This document shows, one piece after another, positions 1-7,900 of a stretch of 10,313 nucleotides of DNA. Position 1 is the stretch's first letter. Every line of letters starts with the position of its first letter. Origin of the DNA: Bacteroidales bacterium (GTDB lineage Bacteria > Bacteroidota > Bacteroidia > Bacteroidales > Muribaculaceae); contig SFNM01000069.1 in NCBI GenBank assembly GCA_004552725.1, forward strand, positions 1 to 10,313, given 5' to 3'. The position numbers and the translations under genes are program-made. The notes under the pieces are model-generated. The model made no database searches and was not told the DNA's origin. It saw nothing but the letters and a program-made list of their open reading frames with translations.

Positions 1-4
1 CAGG

Positions 5-607
5 ATGTCATATGAAATTGTAGAGGATGACCGCATTTTTACCATCTACTTTAATGCTTTCAGCAAGTATACAGTGGGTGTATGCCTCCGCACTATCATT
101 CAGTTCAAAAGTATCCACAAACTGCTTAAAACGATCCTAAAGAAATATAATCTATTAAACGACGTCGGGGATGTATTCACTTGCCTGGATTATCGTATGC
201 CAATTAATCCAAAAGACGGAAGTGAATACATTGACTTAGACTATGCAGAAGAGTTTGTAAAATTGGTCGATGCTGTAAAAGCGATGTTGCCAAGAATTTG
301 CGAGCTGAAGGCCAACTTACATAGCGTCAAAGATTTAGACAGACTATATAATGACCCTCCCTTCTGCGCTGTACCTGGGCGAGTAATATATAACAACTAT
401 CCGTGCGGCTGTATGATTGGTTTGATTGCCGCAAAATTGGCAAATAACCCAAATTACGATCACCTCGTACAAGTATACCGTGATTTTTTTGCCTCTCTCG
501 TGCAGAAATTCAAGCGTGATGGCGATGATGAAGCAACCATTCGCAATTGGAAAGCCTGCAATACAGATATACTTGAGGCCATTATCGACTACTTTGCAAA
601 AAAGTAA
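5..607 (+). CDS. hypothetical protein, about 200 aa, AT-rich, possibly 5'-partial
   Basis: I do not recognise this protein and assign no function. It reads as a soluble, probably helical protein of about 200 residues with no signal peptide or obvious membrane span. Charged and aromatic residues are spread throughout, and Cys residues cluster around 121-136 (PFCAVPG and YPCGCMIG). The ATG at position 5 is the first in frame, but only four bases precede it, so the true start could lie outside the window. Its base composition is visibly richer in A and T than every gene downstream, which suggests recent acquisition or a different expression class. The next gene begins 20 bases after its stop, so the two could be co-transcribed. 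It is more likely real than a shadow because it is long, its codon use is coherent, and no better frame overlaps it. Confidence 0.65.
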   Translation: MSYEIVEDDRIFTIYFNAFSKYTVGVCLRTIIQFKSIHKLLKTILKKYNLLNDVGDVFTCLDYRMPINPKDGSEYIDLDYAEEFVKLVDAVKAMLPRICELKANLHSVKDLDRLYNDPPFCAVPGRVIYNNYPCGCMIGLIAAKLANNPNYDHLVQVYRDFFASLVQKFKRDGDDEATIRNWKACNTDILEAIIDYFAKK

Positions 608-627
608 CCGCACTCAATCAAACTAAT

Positions 628-1269
628 ATGATACGAGCCATTTCCATATTGATTGCGATGCTTGCGACGGCGGTGGCCGGCGCTGTCGAGCTGCCGCGGC
701 AGGTGGTTAATCCGGCGGCGATTTGCACGGCGGCTTCTTTGTGGGACTTCTCCGCGGCGGAAGAGGCCGCGATGCCGGCGCATGTGGATTGCTACGGCGA
801 TTCGTTGCTGTGCGAGGACGTGGACGGCGAAATCCGTTGGTATGAAATCAGCGCCGCCGGTCGGCGTTTACTCAGTCGCGAGAACCGCTTGATGCACTGC
901 GCTTTCGGCGATTCGTTACAGCCGATGAGCGGCGAAAGTGCGCAACAATTCGCCGCCGTAGGCCGCTATTGCGGCAATAATGACTTGCGGTTGGAAGGCG
1001 TTATCACCACCTCGGCACCGGCGGATGGCGCACTGATAATCGCCGCCGGCGATACCATCGCGGCCACTATGGTCACCGAGCGCCTCGTATTCTCCGCCCG
1101 GTTAGGCGGCGACGTCTTCGAGCCATTCACACCGCTCGAAGCCGACACCTTAGACTGCTACACCATCACCCGCCACCGCTGGTTTGCGGCGCAAGGTGCT
1201 TTCCCCGTGGCCATTCTCACCACCACCGAAGCCACCGCCGCCTCTCGCCGCTACTTCTCCCGGCAGTAG
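628..1269 (+). CDS. hypothetical secreted or periplasmic protein
   Basis: This is a 213-residue protein of unknown function. Residues 1-19 look like a Sec signal peptide: Arg at position 3, a hydrophobic stretch ISILIAMLATAVAGA, then a small-residue cleavage region. No lipobox Cys follows, so a periplasmic or outer-surface location is more likely than a lipoprotein. The mature part contains several Cys residues (first at 33) and short beta-like segments such as EDVDGEIRWYEIS and DGALIIAAGDTIAATMV. I do not recognise a family. The ATG at 628 gives the complete signal peptide, which supports it as the start. The gene is markedly GC-rich compared with its upstream neighbour. No TAnnTTTG promoter lies in the 20-base gap before it, so it may depend on transcription from upstream. 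efp begins 128 bases later from its own promoter. Confidence 0.65.
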   Translation: MIRAISILIAMLATAVAGAVELPRQVVNPAAICTAASLWDFSAAEEAAMPAHVDCYGDSLLCEDVDGEIRWYEISAAGRRLLSRENRLMHCAFGDSLQPMSGESAQQFAAVGRYCGNNDLRLEGVITTSAPADGALIIAAGDTIAATMVTERLVFSARLGGDVFEPFTPLEADTLDCYTITRHRWFAAQGAFPVAILTTTEATAASRRYFSRQ

Positions 1270-1353
1270 AGCCGCGGCAGTGTTTTTCACAGTTTTTTTG
1301 GCGAAATTGGAAGATTTTTGGGCGGATGTGATGTGTAATTCAAAGAAATTGAG

Positions 1354-1361
1354 TAACTTTG
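1354..1361 (+). promoter_or_regulatory. efp promoter, -7 box
   Basis: TAACTTTG matches the Bacteroidota sigma-70 -7 consensus TAnnTTTG exactly. The predicted transcript start lies about 30 bases before the efp ATG. No clean TTTG -33 box sits at the usual distance; only GTG-type partial matches occur around 1327-1335. Confidence 0.65.
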
Positions 1362-1397
1362 CAGTCGCAAAAGAAAATCCCAACGTAATACATATAT

Positions 1398-1964
1398 ATG
1401 ATTAACGCTCAAGACATCAAGAACGGTACTTGCATCCGTATGGATGGCAAGCTCTACTTCTGCATCGAATTCCTGCACGTGAAACCCGGTAAGGGCAACA
1501 CCTTCATGCGCACCAAACTCAAAGACGTGGTTAACGGCTATGTAATCGAACGTCGCTTCAACATCGGCGAAAAACTCGAAGACGTGCGTGTGGAACACCG
1601 TCCCTTCCAATACCTCTATCAGGAAGCCGGCGACATGATTTTCATGAACCAAGAAACCTTCGACCAAATTCCTATTCACCGCGACCTGGTGACCGGCGTG
1701 GACTTCATGAAGGAAGGTGACCAAGTGGACGTAATCTTCGACGCCAGCACCGAAACCGTGCTCTACGCTGAAATGCCCGCCAAAACCCAACTCAAAATCA
1801 CTTACACCGAGCCGGGTCTCAAGGGCGATACCGCTACCAACACCCTGAAACCCGCTACCGTTGAAACCGGTGCCACCGTGCGCGTGCCCCTGTTCATCAA
1901 CGAAGGCGAAACCATCGAGGTTGATACCCGCGATGGTTCCTACGTTTGCCGTGTAAAAGCATAA
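1398..1964 (+). CDS. efp: translation elongation factor P
   Basis: EF-P binds between the P and E sites of the ribosome and relieves stalling on consecutive prolines. The 188-residue length is standard for the family. The N-terminal KOW-like domain carries the tip loop KPGKGNTFMRTK (29-40), with Lys32 at the position that is post-translationally modified in many bacteria. The middle OB domain follows, and the C-terminal OB domain carries the family signature region LKPATVETGATVRVPLFI with the ending DGSYVCRVKA. The ATG at 1398 gives the canonical N-terminus (MINAQDIKNG). Codon choice is strongly biased towards C-ending codons, as expected for a highly expressed translation factor. The gene has its own promoter and ends at a hairpin shared with the convergent nhaD, so it is probably monocistronic. 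No EF-P modification gene (epmA or epmB type) is present here, so the modification state cannot be inferred. Confidence 0.97.
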   Translation: MINAQDIKNGTCIRMDGKLYFCIEFLHVKPGKGNTFMRTKLKDVVNGYVIERRFNIGEKLEDVRVEHRPFQYLYQEAGDMIFMNQETFDQIPIHRDLVTGVDFMKEGDQVDVIFDASTETVLYAEMPAKTQLKITYTEPGLKGDTATNTLKPATVETGATVRVPLFINEGETIEVDTRDGSYVCRVKA

Positions 1965-1984
1965 TCTCATTTACATCACATATT

Positions 1985-2014
1985 AAAAGGGCGACCTTGT
2001 GGGGCCGCCCTTTT
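1985..2014. terminator. bidirectional terminator between efp and nhaD
   Basis: The arm AAAAGGGCG pairs with CGCCCTTTT. The stem continues past one A/C mismatch through CC/GG to a six-base loop (1997-2002). The four-A and four-T ends serve as U-tracts in either direction. It sits 20 bases after the efp stop and 15 bases beyond the nhaD stop, so it can terminate both convergent genes. Confidence 0.85.
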
Positions 2015-2029
2015 AGTATGCTTTCTGTT

Positions 2030-3424
2030 TTATATCAGCGCGTAGGTGAGGATGCCGGCTAAGTAGCCCAGCAGCGCGTATACCGACACGCGGCGCATGT
2101 ACCAGCCGAAGGAGATGTTCTCCAAGCCCATCACTACCACGCCGGCTGCGCTGCCGATAATCAGCATGCTGCCGCCAACGCCGGCGCAGTATGCCAGCAG
2201 TTCCCAGAACGAGCCGTCTTGCACAAACATTATCAACTCGGGATTGGCTGCCACCGCTGCCGGGGTGGCGATGTCATACATGCCGATACAGCCTGCTACC
2301 AGCGGCACGTTGTCCACTATCGACGAGGCTGCGCCGATGATACCGGTCACCAAGTAGGCATTGCCGTCGGTGGCGTGTTCAAGCCACTGGCCGAATGATT
2401 CGAGCACGCCGATTTCGCTCAATGTGGCCACCGCCATCAAGATACCTAAGAAGAAGATGATGGTGCTCATATCGATTTTGTGCATAATGCGGCTGACGCG
2501 TTCGCTCATAGTCTCCTCGATATTCTTTTCGCGGGCAAGGAATATCTCGGTGAGGGTCCACAGCACGCCCAACACCAGCAGGATGCCCATAAATGGGGGC
2601 AACCCGGTGAATGAGCGGAAGAAGGGCACGAACATCAAGCCGCCGACGCCCACAATGAATACTGTTAAGCGCTCGCCCTTGTTGAGCACTTTCGGGTTGA
2701 ACTCGCTCTTGTCGGGCTCTTGGTCGAGCAGGCCGTGTAGTTGGAATTGCATCAAGAATGTGGGCACCAATATTGATACCAACGAGGGCAAGAATGTGGA
2801 CTTGATGATGCCGGCTGAGGTCACATTGCCTTTAATCCACAGCATAATGGTGGTGACGTCGCCGATGGGCGAGAACGCGCCGCCTGCATTGGCCGCTAAC
2901 ACTATCAATGCGGCATATATCAAGCGGTCGCGACGCTCCGGCACTAATTTGCGCAGTATCATCACCATCACAATCGAAGTGGTGAGGTTGTCGAGTACCG
3001 CCGACAAGAAGAATGTCAGCGCTACCACCTGCCATAGCAGCAAGCGTTTGCGCCGCGTGGCCAATCGCCCGCGCACGAAGTTGAAACCGCCATTTGTGTC
3101 GACCACTTCCACGATGGTCATGGCGCCCATCAAGAAGAACAAAATCTCGCAGGCGTCGCCCAAGTGCTCCAGCAGCACTTTCTGGCCGATGAAGTGGCGA
3201 GCGGCCTCTCCCGGGTCGGAGATATGAAATACCGAGAGAAAACGTGAGAACTCCTCTCCATGAAATTCAGATACATATTCCGGACAGCCGAACATATATA
3301 ATGTCCAGCACAGTACGCACATTATAAGCGCAATGGGCGCTTTATTGATGCGAAGCCCGTTTTCGAGGGCTATACATACGTATCCTAAGAGGAATACGAC
3401 TACAATCGAATACGTCAGTATCAT
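2030..3424 (-). CDS. nhaD: NhaD-type sodium/proton antiporter
   Basis: This is an inner-membrane Na+/H+ antiporter of the ion transporter superfamily, which exports Na+ in exchange for H+. The 464-residue protein has about a dozen hydrophobic segments. Two related halves carry the superfamily's paired motifs: LDNLTTSIV around 144-152 (D145, N146) and VDNVPLVAG around 370-378 (D371, N372). The region GGAFSPIGDVTTIMLW at 181-196 is typical of NhaD. The early segment LGDACEILFFLMGAMTIVEVV (88-108) also fits, although the family contains related anion carriers that sequence alone separates less cleanly. The ATG at 3424 begins directly with a hydrophobic span. A minus-strand promoter lies about 70 bases upstream, back-to-back with the rex promoter. 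It ends next to the hairpin shared with efp and appears to be transcribed alone. Confidence 0.92.
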   Translation of the reverse strand: MILTYSIVVVFLLGYVCIALENGLRINKAPIALIMCVLCWTLYMFGCPEYVSEFHGEEFSRFLSVFHISDPGEAARHFIGQKVLLEHLGDACEILFFLMGAMTIVEVVDTNGGFNFVRGRLATRRKRLLLWQVVALTFFLSAVLDNLTTSIVMVMILRKLVPERRDRLIYAALIVLAANAGGAFSPIGDVTTIMLWIKGNVTSAGIIKSTFLPSLVSILVPTFLMQFQLHGLLDQEPDKSEFNPKVLNKGERLTVFIVGVGGLMFVPFFRSFTGLPPFMGILLVLGVLWTLTEIFLAREKNIEETMSERVSRIMHKIDMSTIIFFLGILMAVATLSEIGVLESFGQWLEHATDGNAYLVTGIIGAASSIVDNVPLVAGCIGMYDIATPAAVAANPELIMFVQDGSFWELLAYCAGVGGSMLIIGSAAGVVVMGLENISFGWYMRRVSVYALLGYLAGILTYALI

Positions 3425-3496
3425 GGTATAAATTCCGTGTGTTTGGCTTGTTAGGGAGTTTTCGTTTTGCTAATACAGTGTTCTGCTTTTGGTGTG

Positions 3497-3528
3497 CAAA
3501 GTTACCAATTTTTTTGCCGAAAAGCAAA
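3497..3528 (-). promoter_or_regulatory. nhaD promoter
   Basis: Read on the minus strand, TTTG (3525-3528) is the -33 box and TAACTTTG (3497-3504) the -7 box, separated by 20 bases. Both match the Bacteroidota consensus. The predicted 5' leader of nhaD is about 65 bases. Confidence 0.75.
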
Positions 3529-3545
3529 CGCAAAACCAAACTTTT

Positions 3546-3552
3546 TTCACAA
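3546..3552. promoter_or_regulatory. possible Rex half-site upstream of nhaD
   Basis: TTCACAA matches one arm of the widely reported Rex operator (TTGTGAA, spacer, TTCACAA). The opposite arm is not present at the expected distance, so this is only a half-site. It lies about 18 bases upstream of the nhaD -33 box, between nhaD and rex. This is weak evidence, listed only because rex is adjacent. Confidence 0.15.
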
Positions 3553-3649
3553 TTTAAGAAATCGGCTTCAAAAGCGGTGCTTTAGCCCGCATTGAGCCGG
3601 TGGCGAGGTCGCAGCCACACTGCTTCCTATAGTTTCAAGACGGATTTTT

Positions 3650-3680
3650 TTTGCGGGGTGCAGAAAATTTTGTAAATTTG
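3650..3680 (+). promoter_or_regulatory. rex operon promoter
   Basis: TTTG (3650-3653) is the -33 box and TAAATTTG (3673-3680) the -7 box, with a 19-base spacer. The predicted transcript start is near 3686, about 20 bases before the ATG at 3708. This promoter decides the rex start: the in-frame TTG at 3651 lies inside the -33 box and cannot be on the message. It probably drives rex, the FAH-like gene and porU. Confidence 0.8.
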
Positions 3681-3707
3681 CACACATTTTATATTGTCGC
3701 TACTTAC

Positions 3708-4367
3708 ATGAATGATAAACGATTATCAAAATCATTAGATCCGCTGCCTGAACCTACCCTGCGCCGCCTGCCTTGGTATTTGGCTTTCGTGTCGATGCTC
3801 CGCGCTGAGAGCGTGGAGTATGTGTCGTCGACTCGCATTGCTGAAGAACTCCATGTGGATGCGTCGCAGATTGCCAAAGATTTGTCGTTTTTGAATATCA
3901 AGGGCAAAACGCGCATCGGCTATGAGGTGGCATCTCTTGAAGATGCTTTGCGCTTCTTCTTGGGCTTCAGTTCGCGCCACGATGCTATAATCGTGGGCGC
4001 GGGCTCTCTTGGCGGTGCTCTGATGCAGGACAGTGGCTTGCAACGATATGGGCTCAACATCGTGGCGGGTATCGACAATGACCCCAAACTTGCCGGCCAC
4101 AAAATAGCCGGCATACCGGTGTATTCGCCTCAGCATTTGAGTGATTTGATTAAGCGATTGGAAATCACCATCGGCATCATCACTGTGCCGGTGGAAAGCG
4201 CCCAAGCCGTGGCCGACAGTTTGGTCGGCGCCGGTGTGAAAGCTATTTGGAACTTCACTCCGGTGCGCATACGCGTGGCTGAAGGTGTGGTGGTTACCAA
4301 CACCTCTATCTATTCTCACCTGGCCGTGATGTATAATCGGCTGCTTTCCAATCATAGCGACTTTTAG
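3708..4367 (+). CDS. rex: redox-sensing transcriptional repressor Rex
   Basis: Rex binds operators when NADH is low relative to NAD+ and releases them as NADH rises, controlling fermentation and respiration genes. The 219-residue length fits the family. Residues 15-75 form the winged helix-turn-helix, with STRIAEELHVDASQIAKDLSFL as the helix-turn-helix core and GKTRIGYEV as the wing. The Rossmann domain follows, with the dinucleotide motif VGAGSLGGAL (96-105). The C-terminal section contains IWNFTPVRI, typical of Rex. Many Rex proteins have QIRKDLS in the recognition helix; here it is QIAKDLS. I chose ATG 3708 because the longer TTG-started frame would begin inside the promoter. The stop is two bases before the next ATG, so rex leads an operon with the FAH-like gene and porU. 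Autoregulation is plausible, but I see no clear full operator. Confidence 0.93.
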   Translation: MNDKRLSKSLDPLPEPTLRRLPWYLAFVSMLRAESVEYVSSTRIAEELHVDASQIAKDLSFLNIKGKTRIGYEVASLEDALRFFLGFSSRHDAIIVGAGSLGGALMQDSGLQRYGLNIVAGIDNDPKLAGHKIAGIPVYSPQHLSDLIKRLEITIGIITVPVESAQAVADSLVGAGVKAIWNFTPVRIRVAEGVVVTNTSIYSHLAVMYNRLLSNHSDF

Positions 4368-4369
4368 TG

Positions 4370-4897
4370 ATGAAAACCTTTGTGCTGCGCCAATTATCCC
4401 CCGCCGTCGTCGGCTCTTTAGTGGCCGACTCGGCTGTATGCGCCGACAATATGCCGCTGTTCGTGCCCGACGGTGCTTGGATGTGCCAGGCGCGCATGGC
4501 CTTGCGCATCGACCGCCTTGGCAAGAGTATCAAGCCCCAATTTGCCCGCCGCTACTATGGTGCTTTCACCCTGGTGAATTACCTGCGTAGAGCCGAGGGC
4601 CTTGCGCCGGAGGGCGGCGCCATCGACCAATGTGTAATTCATGGTCGCTGGCTTCCTATTGCGGATGCCGCGCCCGAAGTGGCCGTGGAGGTGGCCGATT
4701 TGCGGTATAGTGGTGTCGTGGAGGTCGATTTTTCGGCTATCGACGAGGCTATCAGTGAATTATCCCGCCTGTCCACTTTCAAAACAGGCGATATAATCAT
4801 ATTACCCAACCCGATATTATCATTCACTCCTTCGCCGCAATCAGCCTTTAAAGGGCTGATTAACAGCGAGGAGGTGCTTAATTTCCGTATACTTTAG
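4370..4897 (+). CDS. degenerate fumarylacetoacetate hydrolase (FAH)-fold-like protein
   Basis: This 175-residue protein resembles, at low similarity, the small FAH-family proteins of Bacteroidota. The clues are the order and spacing of segments: ALRIDRLGKSIKPQFARRYYGAFTLVNY (44-71), where active relatives have a beta strand, a short helix and TVGIDFTARD; the strand IDQCVIHGRWLPI (85-97); and STFKTGDIIILPNP (135-148), comparable to the family's TLKxGDxIxTGTP. Active members bind a divalent metal through an E-x-E pair and an Asp. Here the E-x-E position reads Q40-A-R42 and the Asp position falls at N70/Y71, so the metal site appears lost. It is also shorter than usual. A GTG at 4367 overlaps the rex stop, but the ATG at 4370 is the simpler start. 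porU begins three bases after its stop. From memory, a FAH-family gene also precedes porU in Porphyromonas gingivalis. The family alignment is from memory and tentative. Confidence 0.55.
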   Translation: MKTFVLRQLSPAVVGSLVADSAVCADNMPLFVPDGAWMCQARMALRIDRLGKSIKPQFARRYYGAFTLVNYLRRAEGLAPEGGAIDQCVIHGRWLPIADAAPEVAVEVADLRYSGVVEVDFSAIDEAISELSRLSTFKTGDIIILPNPILSFTPSPQSAFKGLINSEEVLNFRIL

Positions 4898-4900
4898 AAT

Positions 4901-7900
4901 ATGAAACATATACTTAGTGCTATCACAGCCCTTTGCATCGCATCGGCCGCTTCGGCCTTTGATGCCTCGACGTATCGCTCTTCATCTGTGTTAAATAGTG
5001 GTCATTGGGTGAAAATTTCCACCGCCGACCAGGGTATTCATCAACTTACTTACGAGCGGCTGCGCGAACTTGGCTTCGAGCATCCCGAGAATGTGCAAGT
5101 GTACGGCTATGGCGCGGTGCAATTCACCGACCACGCCTACGCCGATGACCAGCCCGACGACCTCACGCCTACGGCCACTTATCACACCGGCGACGGGCGC
5201 ATCCTGTTCTTCGGCGAGGCTGACAATGATTTGGAGTACACGAATGAGACTCGTACAAACGGCTCGTATAAGTATCGACGCAACTATTACGACACTCGCT
5301 CATATTATTTTTTGAGCGATTGTCGAGGTGCGGTAGCGGTAGCCACCACTGATATGCTGCCAGTGGCGGAAAATGCTTCAGAAGAGTCGCATATCTCGGT
5401 GGTGATTAATGATGAGGATAATCTCTGCCCAATTAAGGGGGGCATCGATTATCATAATTTTAATTGTACCGGAGGCGAAAAAGTGCCGCTCAACTTCACT
5501 TTGCGCAATTTCCAAGCCACTGCGCTTGAGGCAGTTGCTTCGGTGGTGTATCGCTTTGCTGTTCGCTCCACCCTAGCCACTACCATCAGCACTTCGCTCA
5601 CTAATGCAACACTGTATGCTGCTATTCCCACTAAGGCTTGGAACATTCCGGAGAATGATTACGACCAATTCAATTATCCTTCGGCGATTGTGACGTTTGT
5701 GCCTAAGACTGCTGAAGGCAATGTCACCGTCACGGCTAATCTGCCCTCGCTCACGTATAGTTACTGCGCTTTCGACCGCGCTTTGCTCCGTTATCCTCGT
5801 GCAAACGCGTTCGAAGCGGATTGCAACCAGTTGGTGATGTATTATAGTTCGGCTCAACGCTCCAATGCGGTAAATCAGGTGTTTAGCGGTGTCGACAACG
5901 GTGAGGTGGTGCTTTGGTTGGCTAATCGACCCGACCAAATGACCCAAATCATCGGTGAATATAATGAGGAAGCGCGCACCCTCTCGTTTGGTATCAATGA
6001 CAATACCAAACGCGTGGTTGCTTTCCGCCCCGAGGCATCGTTCCCCGAGCCTGAAGTTATCGGCGAAGTGGCTGCTCAAGACCTCCACGCAGCCTCCACG
6101 CCCGATATGCTCATCATCACCACTGATGAATTTTTGCCCATTGCGCAAAATCTCGCCAACCTGCATCGTGCTTACCAAAATCTCGATGTGTTGGTAGTGG
6201 ATCAAGCCCAAATTTTCAACGAATTTTCTTCGGGCACGCGCGACGTTATGGCTTATCGTCGCTTTGCCAAGATGCTTTACGACCGCAATCCCGAGAAATT
6301 CAAGTCGATACTGCTGTTTGGCGTGGGCGCTTACGACAACCGGTGCCTCACCATCCCGGTTGTAGACCGCTTGCTGGCATACGAAAACACCGACCCCGAC
6401 CAAAGTCGCAACTCCATCACCTGCTACGCTTCCGACAATATTTTCGGCATGCTCGCAGATGATTATGCTCATTCCGAAATCCAACGCCAGCCGATGCAAG
6501 TGGCCGTGGGTCGCGTACCGGCTATAACCGGCACGCAGGCGCAAAACTATGTGGACAAGGTGGCGAAGTACTTGGAAAACCCGGTTGACCCCGCTTCGCG
6601 CTATCGTGCGCTGATTATCGCCGGCGAGGGCGACCGCAACACTCACGCCAAGCACTGCATCGAGGTGTCGTCGACTATCACTGCTGAAAATCCCGATTTC
6701 ACCATCGTGGACCTCCCCACTCAACTGTATGAGGAGCCGGGAGGCGGCAATTCCGAAGCCGTAATCAACATTGCGCACGACCAATTGGTGCAAGGCGTGG
6801 GCTACGTTAGTTTCAGCGGCCACGGTGCGCCTACGTTCATCGCCAACTGCGGTGTGTTTACCACCAACACCGCCGAAAAGTACACCTATTCCCACTATCC
6901 GTTCATGATGTTCTCCAGTTGCGACCAATTTTCATACGACCGCATGCAGAACGGCCTGTTGGAAAGCATGCTGTTCAATCCCGACGGCGGCGCAATCGCC
7001 GGTGTGGCTGCAACGCGCTCGGTCTACATCGTCTACAACCAGCACACTTGCGCGCCGGTGGCAGCCGCTTTCGCCGCGGCCACAGCCAATTCCACATTCG
7101 GCTCCATTTACCTTGATGCTCGCAGCCGCTCGTTCAAGCGCAGCGGCATCACCCGCTCGGGCTTGGTGAATAATATGAGTTACAACTTGGGCGGCGACCC
7201 CGCTCTGCCTGCCGGCGCTTCGTCGCACTCCGCCGTCATCACCGCTATCAACGACACCTATTTCACGGCAGAAGCACCTTTGTCGAGCGACAACGGTGCT
7301 ACCATCATGCCGCTCACTCCGGCCACCTTCACCGGCCAAATCACCGACCATGAGGGTAATGTTGACCCTGCCTTCAATGGCACGGCCACCATCACCATCC
7401 TCGAAGCCGCCCGTGTGTATAGCACCAAAAACACTAGCGAAGAGAGTAATTACACTCCGCTCGACTATACGCTTGAATACGATATTCTCGCTCAAACGGA
7501 AGCAAAGGTGGAAAACGGCCTCTTCTCGGCCGTAATTTCCACTCCCGTATCGGAAGTAATCGATGCCGACCACCGCGTGGTTATCACCGCCGTCACCGAC
7601 GACAATTCCGCTTCGGCTATCGCTACGGCTCGCGGCCTCAAGGTCAAGGATTACAATCCCGAAGACTTCGCTGATGTGCATTTCAATGCTCCGGTCATCA
7701 AGGAATTCTATCTCGACGACCTGTCGTTTGTCCCCGGCGATGAAACCTCCGCAGAAATCACCGTCAACGCGGTAGTCGACCCCGCCGAAAGCGGCTTGCG
7801 ACTCTCTTCGGCCGACATCTCCACCCGCACTCGCCTCGTGGTCGACGGCCTCGCCTCGCATAGCGGCCTCAATGCCGGCTTCACTCGCCTCGACGACGGC

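Noticed and set aside
1287..1970. 227-codon minus-strand open frame
   Set aside because: It is antisense to efp, whose identity is certain.
2361..3227. 288-codon plus-strand open frame
   Set aside because: It is antisense to nhaD, whose membrane segments and motifs are clear; the translation is low-complexity and Ser/Thr/Pro-rich.
3600..3618. GTGGC/GCCAC hairpin between nhaD and rex
   Set aside because: It is only a 5-bp stem with a nine-base loop, which is expected by chance, and it has no link to a recognised site.
3651..3707. Longer rex reading frame starting at TTG 3651
   Set aside because: The TTG lies inside the -33 box of a well-matched promoter whose start is predicted near 3686, so these codons would not be on the message. 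The ATG at 3708 gives a normal-length Rex.
4869..4875. AGGAGGT as a Shine-Dalgarno site for porU
   Set aside because: It is 25 bases upstream of the ATG, too far to position a ribosome, and lies inside the preceding coding region.
5573..6928. 451-codon minus-strand open frame
   Set aside because: It is the antisense shadow of the PorU catalytic region; its His/Val/Gly-rich translation is typical of shadow frames in GC-rich genes.
6932..7861. 309-codon minus-strand open frame
   Set aside because: It is antisense to the C-terminal part of porU and has no supporting promoter or recognisable domain.
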